Source of the DNA: UJ101 sp047975265
GTDB lineage: Bacteria > Bacteroidota > Bacteroidia > Flavobacteriales > UJ101
DNA: 47,375 nt
Direction: 5' to 3'
Assembly: GCA_047975265.1 (NCBI GenBank)
Contig: JBKEDE010000040.1
Location: 1-47,375, forward strand
Position numbers and translations under genes: made by a program. Positions 16,503 to 25,052 of this stretch are shown one piece after another (positions within the stretch are counted from its first letter, which is position 1; each line of letters begins with the position of its first letter). The notes under the pieces are model-generated. The model worked only from the letters and a program-made list of their open reading frames with translations. It had not been told where the DNA came from and did no database searches.

Positions 16503-16505
16503 TTT

Positions 16506-18668
16506 TTATAATTTAATTTTTCTTAATCTTAATGAATTTACAATTACTGATACTGAGCTGAAGCTCATAGCTAAAGCAGCTAACATAGGTGATAATAACC
16601 AACCAAATAACGGGTATAATAAACCTGCTGCAACCGGAATACCCAATGTATTATAAAGAAATGCAAAGAATAAATTTTGTTTAATATTTTGCATAACTTT
16701 ATGGCTTAAATTATACGCTTTTACAATGCCTTGTAAATCTCCTTTAACCAGTGTGATTTCAGCACTTTCAATAGCTACATCGGTTCCTGTTCCCATAGCA
16801 ATTCCTATATTAGCTTGTGCCAGTGCAGGAGCATCATTAATTCCATCTCCTGCCATTGCCACAATTCTTCCTTCTTTTTGCAATCGCTTGATTTCTTTTA
16901 ATTTATCTTCAGGCAAACAATCTGCTTTAAATCGAGTTAAATTTAATTCATTAACCACCGCTTGTGCCGTATTTTTATTGTCTCCGGTTAGCATAACGAC
17001 TTCTATGCCTTTAGCATGTAAATCTTGAATGGCTTGTTTACTGTTTTTCTTTATGGCATCGGAAATGACCACATAGCCCGAAATAACGTTATTAACAGCA
17101 ATATAGGATACGGTTTTTCCTAAAGTTTGTTCTTGTTGTACTTTATAGATAATTTCGTTTGAAACAGATATTAAAAATTGTTCTAATAATTTTTTATTTC
17201 CTATTGCAATTTGTTGATTATTATATTTCCCAACAACACCTTTTCCTGCTACAGATTCAAAATCAGAAACGGAATTGATTGTAATTTGGTTTTCTTTACC
17301 AAATTTTGTAATAGCTTCAGCCAAAGGATGTTCACTGTGTTGATTTAAAGAAGAAATTAGTTGGATTAATTCCAATTCTGAATATAACTTTGTTAAGTTT
17401 ACTACTTTCTCAACAGATGGTTTTCCTTCCGTAATCGTTCCCGTTTTATCTACGATAACCGTATCAACTTTATTCATATTCTCCAAAGATTCAGCATTTT
17501 TAATTAAAACTCCTGATTGTGCTCCTTTTCCCACACTTACCATTACAGACATAGGTGTAGCCAAGCCCAATGCACAAGGACATGCAATAATTAAAACGGC
17601 AATTGCATTAACAAAAGCAAATACATAAGAAGGTTCCGGTCCCAAAATACTCCAAACGATAAAAGTCAATACGGCAATTACCAAAACAATAGGAACAAAA
17701 TATTTGGAAATTTGATCAGCTAATTTTTGAATAGGGGCTTTAGAATGACTTGCATTGTTCACCATTTCAATAATTTGTGATAATAACGTTTCCCCTCCTA
17801 CTTTTTCGGCTTTCATTAAAAATGATTTTGAACCGTTTATGGTTCCTGCACTAACTTTATCACCTTCTTGTTTATCTACCGGTATAGGTTCTCCGGTAAT
17901 CATAGATTCGTCAATTGCACTATTTCCTTCAAAAATAATTCCATCTACAGGAATCTTATCTCCCGGTTTTACACGTAAAATATTTTCTCGTTGAATTTGA
18001 TCAATTGAAATTTCAACTTCTTCTCCATCTTTTATTAAAAAAGCTTTGGAAGGAACTAATTTTAATAATTCTTTAATTGCTCCATTGGTTTGACTGTGGG
18101 CTTTTGCTTCTAATAATTGACCTAATAAAACCAAAGTCAAGATAACTGTTGCTGCTTCAAAATAAACGAAAACAGTTCCGTGTTTTGTTTTAAATTGCTC
18201 AGGGAAAACATCGGGAAACAACAAAGCTAAAACACTAAAAATCCAAGCTATTCCGGATCCTATTCCAATTAAAGTAAACATGTTAAGATGCTTTGTTACA
18301 ATAGATTTCCATGCTTTCTCAAAAAACATCCAAGTAGCATAGAAAACGACCGGAATGGATAAAATAAACTGAACCCAGTTCCATTTGACAGCTTCCATCA
18401 TACGATACAGCGGATTATTCGGTAGCATTTCCAACATGGCAATAATAAAAATCGGAAGTGTAAAAATTACAGCTACTTTAAATTTCTTTAATAAAGTAAA
18501 ATAGGTGTCGTTTTCTATTTCATCCTCCATTGGCACTAAATCCATTCCGCAAATCGGACAATCTCCCGGCCGGTTGTATGCTTTCTCTCCTTCACAATGC
18601 ATAGGACAATGGTATTTTGCTTTTGCTTTTAACACCTCTTTTGAATGAGAATTATGAGATTTTTTCAT
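16506..18668 (-). CDS. copA: Cu(I)-type P1B ATPase with N-terminal heavy-metal-binding domain
   Basis: 720 residues from the ATG at 18668. The frame is open 21 codons further, but that would run into the upstream gene, and MKKSHNSHSKEV is a natural start. A CPMHCEGEKAYNRPGDCPIC metal-binding segment precedes the membrane domain. P-type motifs are complete: TGEPIPVD (actuator), CPC in IACPCALGLATP, DKTGTITEG (phosphorylated Asp), SEHPLAEA (HP motif) and GDGINDAPAL. The CPC motif, with YN and MSFSS in the last two helices, fits the CopA (P1B-1) class, which exports Cu(I) from the cytoplasm. No HMA domain is at its N-terminus; HMA-like Cys pairs are on separate proteins of the locus. Confidence 0.9.
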   Translation of the reverse strand: MKKSHNSHSKEVLKAKAKYHCPMHCEGEKAYNRPGDCPICGMDLVPMEDEIENDTYFTLLKKFKVAVIFTLPIFIIAMLEMLPNNPLYRMMEAVKWNWVQFILSIPVVFYATWMFFEKAWKSIVTKHLNMFTLIGIGSGIAWIFSVLALLFPDVFPEQFKTKHGTVFVYFEAATVILTLVLLGQLLEAKAHSQTNGAIKELLKLVPSKAFLIKDGEEVEISIDQIQRENILRVKPGDKIPVDGIIFEGNSAIDESMITGEPIPVDKQEGDKVSAGTINGSKSFLMKAEKVGGETLLSQIIEMVNNASHSKAPIQKLADQISKYFVPIVLVIAVLTFIVWSILGPEPSYVFAFVNAIAVLIIACPCALGLATPMSVMVSVGKGAQSGVLIKNAESLENMNKVDTVIVDKTGTITEGKPSVEKVVNLTKLYSELELIQLISSLNQHSEHPLAEAITKFGKENQITINSVSDFESVAGKGVVGKYNNQQIAIGNKKLLEQFLISVSNEIIYKVQQEQTLGKTVSYIAVNNVISGYVVISDAIKKNSKQAIQDLHAKGIEVVMLTGDNKNTAQAVVNELNLTRFKADCLPEDKLKEIKRLQKEGRIVAMAGDGINDAPALAQANIGIAMGTGTDVAIESAEITLVKGDLQGIVKAYNLSHKVMQNIKQNLFFAFLYNTLGIPVAAGLLYPLFGWLLSPMLAALAMSFSSVSVIVNSLRLRKIKL

Positions 18669-18684
18669 CTTTATTTTTTTATAA

Positions 18685-19257
18685 TTAAATCGTATCCAGT
18701 GTTTTACGAATACCGTTTTCCTTAAAATCACTCGGTGTCATTCCGGTTATTTTTTTAAATTGTCCTGATAAATGTTGCGGACTGCTGTAATCTAACTCAT
18801 ATGAAATTTGACTTAAAGTTAATTCTCCGTACATCAACAATTCTTTAACCCGTTCTATTTTCTGTTGAATAACATAATGTTCAATCGTTTGTCCTTCAAT
18901 TTGAGAAAACAGCTTACTGATATTGGTGTAATCCATTCCTAAATTTTCACTTAAAACTTCAGATAGTTTTTGATTTTTATTTATCTTTTTTCTTTGGTGA
19001 ATTTGCTCTATTACATAGTTCTTTATAAAATTTATTCGTTGTTGATTTTTGTCTTCCAATAACTCAAAGCCTTCTTTTTCTAAAATTTGTAAAAGATTTT
19101 CTTTCTGTTTTTCCGAAAGTTCTTTATCCAATTCTATTTTTCCTAAATCGACTCGTACAAAATCAATTTTATTACGCATAAGTTCCTCTCTGATTACTTT
19201 AATGCAACGGTTGCACACCATATTTTTAACAGATAATTCAATATTTTTTGTTTTCAT
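18685..19257 (-). CDS. Transcriptional regulator: HMA-like sensor fused to AraC-type DNA-binding domain
   Basis: 190 residues. The first about 72 resemble a heavy-metal-associated fold with a Cys pair in MVCNRCIKVI (C15, C18). Residues about 75-185 form an AraC/XylS double helix-turn-helix, with YELDYSSPQHLSGQFKKITG as the second HTH signature. It lacks the usual AraC sugar-binding domain; the HMA part is the obvious sensor, probably for Cu(I). It lies inside the operon it likely controls, overlapping the tolC-like gene by 4 bp (ATGA) upstream. Confidence 0.8.
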   Translation of the reverse strand: MKTKNIELSVKNMVCNRCIKVIREELMRNKIDFVRVDLGKIELDKELSEKQKENLLQILEKEGFELLEDKNQQRINFIKNYVIEQIHQRKKINKNQKLSEVLSENLGMDYTNISKLFSQIEGQTIEHYVIQQKIERVKELLMYGELTLSQISYELDYSSPQHLSGQFKKITGMTPSDFKENGIRKTLDTI

Positions 19258-20504
19258 TTCTCATCTTTGTTTTGAATTAATATGTACTCAATCAATGCCT
19301 TTTGCTGGTAAAGTGAATTTAATTCATCCACTTTCAATAATTGATACTTCAATGTTAATTCCTGAATTTCTAAAATTTCATCATAATCCAATCTTCCGGT
19401 TGAATAATTTGTAAGAACTAAATTTTGAACTCGTTTGGATTCAGTAATATTTTGATCATAAGTTTTAACATTTTCTTTACTTATAAAATATTGATTTAAA
19501 GCATCATCCAATTCTTTTTCTAAAGTAATGATTTGATCTTGCTGAGTTAAATAGTTTTCTTCGTTTTGAATTTCTAAACGCCTTGCTTTTGCCTTATATT
19601 TTTTATTAAATAAAGGTATATTAAGCGATATCATAGGCATAATAATATCTTTTCCATTATCGGATATATTCATGTCAGACCGCTCGGAAACTAATACATA
19701 ATCCAATCCGAATCCCACTTTAGGCAATCCTTCTTTCTGATTAGCCAAAGACTCTTTACTTAATACTTCCCGCTGTTTTTCAAAACGCTTAACCAACGGA
19801 TGGTTATTAAAATCAAATAAAGAATCTATTAAAGGCAAGGAAATCGGTTCACTAAAAGATTGTACTTCAATAGGTTCTTCCCTTTTTCGATATAAAATTC
19901 GGTTAAAATTTCGTTTTTGAACTTCCCATTCACTTTCCTGATTTTTAATTTTTGTTTCTAACTCATTTTTAGACATCCTAATTTTTAAAACATCAGCCAT
20001 TGTAGCCAAATTGTTCTCTAAATTTTTTAACGCTAAACGCTCATATGTATCCAACAAGGCCATGTTTTCTTTTAAAACCACAATACGATCTTTAATTTGC
20101 CCCAATTTGTAATATTTACGCTGCGTTTTTAAAATTAATTGGTACTGTGTTTCGCGAATATTTTCCAATTGAACTTCAGACTGCGTTTTTACCACTTCTT
20201 TTTGTGCTTTTAAAGTACCCAACCAAGGAAATTGTTGCGAAGCACTTAATTTGACATTTTGAGGACCTACACGCGTCTCGGGAGAGCTTAAGAATACTCC
20301 TCCGGAAAACTTGGTATCAGCTAAGTTTCCCACTTCGTTTACACGTTCTAATATTACTTGATATTGCAAACTATCCGCTTGTAATTTCGGGTGGTTTTTT
20401 AGTGCAATTTGAATATAATCATCCAACTTTTCCTGAGAAAAAACTATGCTGAAACCTAAAAAAGTAAGTATCAACGAAAAATAAAAAGTAAAATTATTTT
20501 TCAT
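19254..20504 (-). CDS. TolC-family outer-membrane efflux channel (CusC-like)
   Basis: 416 residues from the ATG at 20504. The longer frame to 20555 adds 17 residues ahead of a clean signal peptide (MKNNFTFYFSLILTF ending at IVFSQ), so the inner start is preferred. It has the TolC pattern of two repeated helical hairpins with coiled-coil stretches, ending in ALIEYILIQ. It should form the outer-membrane exit for the CusA/CusB-like pump. It follows cusA closely, and its stop overlaps the regulator start. Confidence 0.87.
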   Translation of the reverse strand: MKNNFTFYFSLILTFLGFSIVFSQEKLDDYIQIALKNHPKLQADSLQYQVILERVNEVGNLADTKFSGGVFLSSPETRVGPQNVKLSASQQFPWLGTLKAQKEVVKTQSEVQLENIRETQYQLILKTQRKYYKLGQIKDRIVVLKENMALLDTYERLALKNLENNLATMADVLKIRMSKNELETKIKNQESEWEVQKRNFNRILYRKREEPIEVQSFSEPISLPLIDSLFDFNNHPLVKRFEKQREVLSKESLANQKEGLPKVGFGLDYVLVSERSDMNISDNGKDIIMPMISLNIPLFNKKYKAKARRLEIQNEENYLTQQDQIITLEKELDDALNQYFISKENVKTYDQNITESKRVQNLVLTNYSTGRLDYDEILEIQELTLKYQLLKVDELNSLYQQKALIEYILIQNKDEK

Positions 20505-20566
20505 TACTCTTTTAATTGTTTTTTGATAATTTATTTTATTGATTAATAACAACATAATAAATTTAT

Positions 20567-23500
20567 TTAAATTATTACTTTATCTTTTTCTATTACATGA
20601 TTTTTAATCTTTCGCTCGGCATTCCAACTATATAAAACCGGAACGACAAATAATGTGATTAAAGCCACTAACATTCCTCCAAAACTTGGAATAGCCATAG
20701 GAATCATAATATCAGAACCCCGTCCGGTTGAAGTCAAAATAGGCAACAAAGCCAATAAAGTAGTTGCCGTAGTCATCAAACAAGGACGAATTCTTTTTTG
20801 CCCTGCTTCTATCACAGCTTCTCTAATCTCTTTCTGAGTCTGAGGTTTCTTCTTATCAAACACCTGAGTCAAATAGGTTGCTATAACAACGCCATCATCC
20901 GTGGCAATACCAAATAAGGCAATAAAACCAACCCATACGGCAACACTTAAGTTAATGGTTCGTATTTGAAATAATTCGCGAATATTTTGTCCTAAGAAAG
21001 AAAAATTTAAAAACCACTCTTGTCCGTATAGCCAAATCATGATGAATCCTCCTGAAAAAGCGACAGCAATTCCTACAAAAATCATTAAAGAAGTACTTAC
21101 TTTTTTAAACTGAAAATATAAAATTAAAAAGATAATAAGCAGAGCCACCGGAACGATTAAACTTAATTTTTTTTCTGCTCGGATTTGGTTTTCATAAGTT
21201 CCCGTAAAACTATAACTAATTCCGTGAGGTATCGTTAGTTCTTTAGAATCAATTTTAGATTGTATGAGTTTTTGTGCTTTTTCAACTACATTCACCTCTG
21301 CTTCACCGGCTTCTTTATCAAACAAAACATAACCTACCAAAAATGTATCTTCACTTTTAATAGCCTGCGGTCCTTTTTCATAGTTGATTTTCACCAAATC
21401 CTTTAAAGGAATCTGTACACCTTTACTGTTAGGAATATAAATTTTTTCCAAATCATCCGGTGAAGATCTCATCTCTCGAGGATAACGAACACGAACCGGA
21501 TAACGCTCTCTTCCTTCTACGGTATAAGTTAAGGGCATCCCTCCCACTGCTACAGACAAGGTTTGTTGAACTTCTTCTACCGATAGCCCATAACGTGCAA
21601 TAGCCTCACGGTCAATGTCTATTAACAAATAAGGTTTTCCTACAATCCTATCAGCAAAAACAGCTTCTTTTTTTACACCATTTACTTGTTTTAAAACAGC
21701 TTCCAATTGCAATCCGAAGGCTTCTATTTCTTTTAAATTTTGTCCTTTAATTTTAATTCCCATAGGAGCTCTCATTCCGGTTTGCAGCATAACCAACCGT
21801 GTTTCAATCGGTTGTAATTTAGGTGCTGAAGTTACACCGGGTAATTGGGTAACTTGGGTGATTTCTTTCCAAATATCATCCGGAGAATGGATATGGGAAC
21901 GCCAATTTCTAAAAAATTCTCCGTCTTCATCCGGAATTAATTCAGATGGATTTACTTTTTCGCCCCATTGGACGGTTTTCTTTTTGTTTTTTAATAAAAA
22001 TGTTCCGTCTTCATTTACTTTAAAACGTTGTGGGTTTCTATTCTCATCTAATACAAACTCCGGTTTGTATAGAATAACATTTTCAAACATAGAAAGCGGT
22101 GCAGGGTCAATAGCACTTTCAGCACGTCCTGCTTTTCCTACAACGGTTTCAATTTCAGGAATATTGGCAACAGCTCTGTCTAATTGTTGTAGAACTTTTT
22201 TATTTTCAACAATACCTGCGTGAGGTAAAGTGGTAGGCATCAGTAAAAAAGACCCTTCATTTAAAGCAGGCATAAATTCTTTACCAATTCCGGGAAATTC
22301 TTTTATTAATGTTTTATTTTTTGTTCCGGTTATTTTTTCTATTCCTAACCAAGCAGTAACACCAAATAATATAATAAAAAAAGGAATAAGAAGAAAAAGT
22401 ACCTTATGATTTAATGCCCATTTTAGTAATTGTATGTATGCCTTTCTGAATAATATAAAAAATCCCAAAATCCCCAAAACAACGATGGCTACAAAAATAA
22501 AGTTATCGAATAAATTTTCTTGAAAGCCTAAAGGTCTCCAATATTTGCTTAACAAATATATAACAGCTCCTGCAACTATACTGATGGTAACGTAATTGGT
22601 TTTTGTATCATCTAATAAATTAAAGATATTTACTATTTGAAGAATTCCTACTATAATTAAAACCAATCCTAAATAGATTCCGTAGTAAATCCCTACTCCT
22701 CCCAAAATAATGAATAATGCATTACATACCAAACCAATTTTATTTTTAGGTATTTTTATTCCAAAAACCCATACTGAAAAAGGAGGAATAATCCATAAAG
22801 CAACTATTACAGAGGCAATTAAGGCCATCGTCTTGGTATAAGCCAAAGGGGTGAAAAGTTTTCCTTCAGCAGCTTCCATAGTAAATACAGGAATGAAACT
22901 TACAATGGTTGTCATAACAGCTGTTACGATGGCTCCTGAAACTTCGGAAGTTGCTTTGTAAATTATTTTTGATAGAGAATCTTCTTTCTTGGCTTGATCC
23001 ATATATCGAATTATATTTTCGGAAAGAATCACTCCAACATCCACCATCGTTCCGATAGCTATGGCAATTCCTGATAAAGCTACAATGTTAGCATCTACCG
23101 AAAACAATTTCATGCCTATAAAAACCATCAAAACAGCAATAGGCAATAAAGCCGATATGAGACCTGATGCTCGCAGATTCATAACCATAATAACAATGAC
23201 TAAGACAGTGATAAGTATTTCTAAAAACAAAGCTTCGTTTAATGTATCTAAGGTCTCGTTTATTAATTCTGTCCGGTCATAAAAAGGTACAATGGTTAGT
23301 TTTGAAACCGTTCCGTCTTTCAGTGTCTTAGAAGGCAATCCGTTGCTTAATTCATTTATTTTTATTTTAACATTTTGAATAACCTCCATCGGATTGGCAC
23401 CATAACGTGCAATAATAATACCTCCCGCAACTTCAGCTCCTTCTTTATCTAAAATTCCTCGTCGTGATGCCGGTCCTAAGGTAACTTGAGCTACATCTTT

Positions 23501-24328
23501 AATACGAATAGGAATATAATTGGATTCTTCCACTACCGCATTTTCAATATCTTCAATTGATTTGATATAGCCTAACCCTCTGATTAAATACTCTACTTGA
23601 TTGATTTCAAGTGTTTGAGCTCCAATTTCTTTATTACTGTTTTTTACCGCTTTTACGATTTTTTTAAGAGGAATATTATATTGTCGCAATTTTTCAGGAT
23701 TTACATCAATTTGATATTCTTGAATATATCCTCCAATGGAAGCCACTTCCGATACCCCTTTTGCTGAGGACAAAGCAAATTTTACATAATAATCTTGTAT
23801 GCTTCGTAATTCATGCAAATCCCAACCGCCTGTTGCATTTCCCTTTTCATCACGACCTTCCAACGTGTACCAATAGATTTGCCCTAATCCTGTAGCATCA
23901 GGACCTAAAGAGGGTTGTACACCTTCAGGAAGCAATCCTTTGGGAATGGAATTTAATTTTTCGACAATACGACTCCTACTCCAATAAAAATCAATGTCTT
24001 CGTCAAAGATGATGTATATACTGGAAAAACCAAACATAGAGTTGCTTCTAACGGTTTTAACTCCGGGTATTCCCATTAAATAAGTCGTTAATGGATAAGT
24101 AATTTGATCTTCAATATCTTGAGGAGATTGTCCTTCCCATTTTGTAAACACAATTTGCTGGTTCTCTCCAATATCAGGAATGGCATCAACAGCTACGGGA
24201 TCTCTTGGAATTGCATTTATTTTCCAATCAAACGGTGCGACTAAAATCCCTCCTCCTATAATTATACATAATAGGATGAATGCTACCAATTTATTCTCTA
24301 TAAGAAACTTAATACTTTTATTAAGCAT
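20567..24328 (-). CDS. cusA: CusA/CzcA-family heavy-metal RND efflux pump
   Basis: 1253 residues, longer than E. coli CusA (1047). The N-terminus, the porter-domain segment with FTKWEGQSPQDIEDQITYPL, and the TM4 segment GIAIAIGTMVDVGVILSENI (conserved Asp in the proton relay) are typical of HME-RND pumps. The extra length is mainly an insertion after the sixth helix, about residues 525-640, with several additional membrane segments. It expels Cu(I)/Ag(I) or other metals from the periplasm with CusB and TolC homologues. Substrate specificity is inferred from the locus. Confidence 0.92.
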   Translation of the reverse strand: MLNKSIKFLIENKLVAFILLCIIIGGGILVAPFDWKINAIPRDPVAVDAIPDIGENQQIVFTKWEGQSPQDIEDQITYPLTTYLMGIPGVKTVRSNSMFGFSSIYIIFDEDIDFYWSRSRIVEKLNSIPKGLLPEGVQPSLGPDATGLGQIYWYTLEGRDEKGNATGGWDLHELRSIQDYYVKFALSSAKGVSEVASIGGYIQEYQIDVNPEKLRQYNIPLKKIVKAVKNSNKEIGAQTLEINQVEYLIRGLGYIKSIEDIENAVVEESNYIPIRIKDVAQVTLGPASRRGILDKEGAEVAGGIIIARYGANPMEVIQNVKIKINELSNGLPSKTLKDGTVSKLTIVPFYDRTELINETLDTLNEALFLEILITVLVIVIMVMNLRASGLISALLPIAVLMVFIGMKLFSVDANIVALSGIAIAIGTMVDVGVILSENIIRYMDQAKKEDSLSKIIYKATSEVSGAIVTAVMTTIVSFIPVFTMEAAEGKLFTPLAYTKTMALIASVIVALWIIPPFSVWVFGIKIPKNKIGLVCNALFIILGGVGIYYGIYLGLVLIIVGILQIVNIFNLLDDTKTNYVTISIVAGAVIYLLSKYWRPLGFQENLFDNFIFVAIVVLGILGFFILFRKAYIQLLKWALNHKVLFLLIPFFIILFGVTAWLGIEKITGTKNKTLIKEFPGIGKEFMPALNEGSFLLMPTTLPHAGIVENKKVLQQLDRAVANIPEIETVVGKAGRAESAIDPAPLSMFENVILYKPEFVLDENRNPQRFKVNEDGTFLLKNKKKTVQWGEKVNPSELIPDEDGEFFRNWRSHIHSPDDIWKEITQVTQLPGVTSAPKLQPIETRLVMLQTGMRAPMGIKIKGQNLKEIEAFGLQLEAVLKQVNGVKKEAVFADRIVGKPYLLIDIDREAIARYGLSVEEVQQTLSVAVGGMPLTYTVEGRERYPVRVRYPREMRSSPDDLEKIYIPNSKGVQIPLKDLVKINYEKGPQAIKSEDTFLVGYVLFDKEAGEAEVNVVEKAQKLIQSKIDSKELTIPHGISYSFTGTYENQIRAEKKLSLIVPVALLIIFLILYFQFKKVSTSLMIFVGIAVAFSGGFIMIWLYGQEWFLNFSFLGQNIRELFQIRTINLSVAVWVGFIALFGIATDDGVVIATYLTQVFDKKKPQTQKEIREAVIEAGQKRIRPCLMTTATTLLALLPILTSTGRGSDIMIPMAIPSFGGMLVALITLFVVPVLYSWNAERKIKNHVIEKDKVII

Positions 24329-24410
24329 AAAAATAATTTTAAAATGAACAATTAAAAAGTTTTAACACAAAGCAAAAAGCTCTCTGTTTTAATCTAATAA
24401 CTTATTCATT

Positions 24411-24806
24411 TCAAATTAAAAAAGTTTCGTAAAGAAGGTATATTTTTTGGTGAAAATCAGGTGGTGAAAAATGAATCGATGTAATTTTTTTTTGGTTACT
24501 CAATTCATCTGATATCAGTCCAAAACTATTAAAAACAGGTTGGTTTTGAACAAACCACTTTTGGTTAAAATCGAAAGAAATATCTGACGTGATAAAATCT
24601 ACTGAAGAGGCATCTTTTTCAATTATAATTGTAGTGCAGCATTTAGCTTCATCAGTAGTAGAAGTACAACAACTTTTCTTTTGATTTACTGTTTCATGCT
24701 GAGCAATTTTAGGACAATCATGCTTTTTTACGACAAAAGATGTTGAACTTAACAATACTAAAATCGTTAAAACAAAGGATGCTATTTTTTTAAAATTTGC
24801 TCGCAT
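24411..24806 (-). CDS. HYC_CC_PP-family small envelope protein
   Basis: 131 residues from the ATG at 24806; the frame also opens from a TTG three codons upstream. One N-terminal hydrophobic segment (signal or anchor, KIASFVLTILVLLSS) is followed by KKHDCPK, a KKSCC pair, a KCC pair and a distal SPPDF, which match the HYC, CC and PP hallmarks of the family. These proteins accompany metal-transport genes in Bacteroidota; the Cys-rich part probably binds a soft metal. It is the first gene of the copper locus, 82 bp before cusA. Confidence 0.72.
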   Translation of the reverse strand: MRANFKKIASFVLTILVLLSSTSFVVKKHDCPKIAQHETVNQKKSCCTSTTDEAKCCTTIIIEKDASSVDFITSDISFDFNQKWFVQNQPVFNSFGLISDELSNQKKITSIHFSPPDFHQKIYLLYETFLI

Positions 24807-24812
24807 GCGGTA

Positions 24813-24876
24813 CAAAGCTACTAAAATTTTTAAAATTTACATGTATATAATTTTAGTTTTTCTGTACAATTTCATG
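24813..24876 (-). promoter_or_regulatory. Promoter and candidate operator of the copper locus
   Basis: TAGCTTTG on the minus strand (24820-24813) matches TAnnTTTG exactly and lies only 6 bp from the ATG at 24806, so the mRNA would be nearly leaderless. Upstream, 24852-24876 carries the TACA-N-AAAAACTAAA block shared with the region before the HMA lipoprotein gene (22/25 identical). No convincing TTG at -33, which would fit an activator-dependent promoter. Confidence 0.5.
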
Positions 24877-25011
24877 CCTATAAAATTCTAAAATCGTAAG
24901 CATGATTTTATACACTACACTTTATTGTTTACAAATTCAAGGGATTAGTAACCTATTTTTGATGGATTTCTCGGGAAAAGTAGGATCAAAAAAAAAATGC
25001 CTATTCTGACT

Positions 25012-25027
25012 CGTATAATTTTATACG
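25012..25027. terminator. AT-rich palindrome after the ABC ATPase gene
   Basis: CGTATAA-TT-TTATACG is a perfect palindrome. A T7 run follows on the plus strand (25032-25038) and a T10 run on the minus strand about 14 nt away. It is a weak candidate terminator for the ABC gene. The 24877-25011 stretch holds nothing else I recognise. Confidence 0.3.
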
Positions 25028-25052
25028 TATCTTTTTTTACAATCAATACGTT

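Noticed and set aside
22000..23282. Plus-strand ORFs inside cusA (and similar shadows in carB, argD and cca)
   Set aside because: Antisense frames over strongly conserved genes, without coding features.
24852..24905. Remnant of a second cusB 3' end (frame ending HEIVQKN versus REIIHKN)
   Set aside because: The protein similarity stops within seven residues and the DNA similarity continues past both stop codons to the -7 elements, so a shared regulatory block is the better explanation, though duplication is not excluded.
24872..24905. Inverted repeat TCATGC ... GCATGA
   Set aside because: Only 6-bp arms with a 22-bp spacer in AT-rich DNA; expected by chance.
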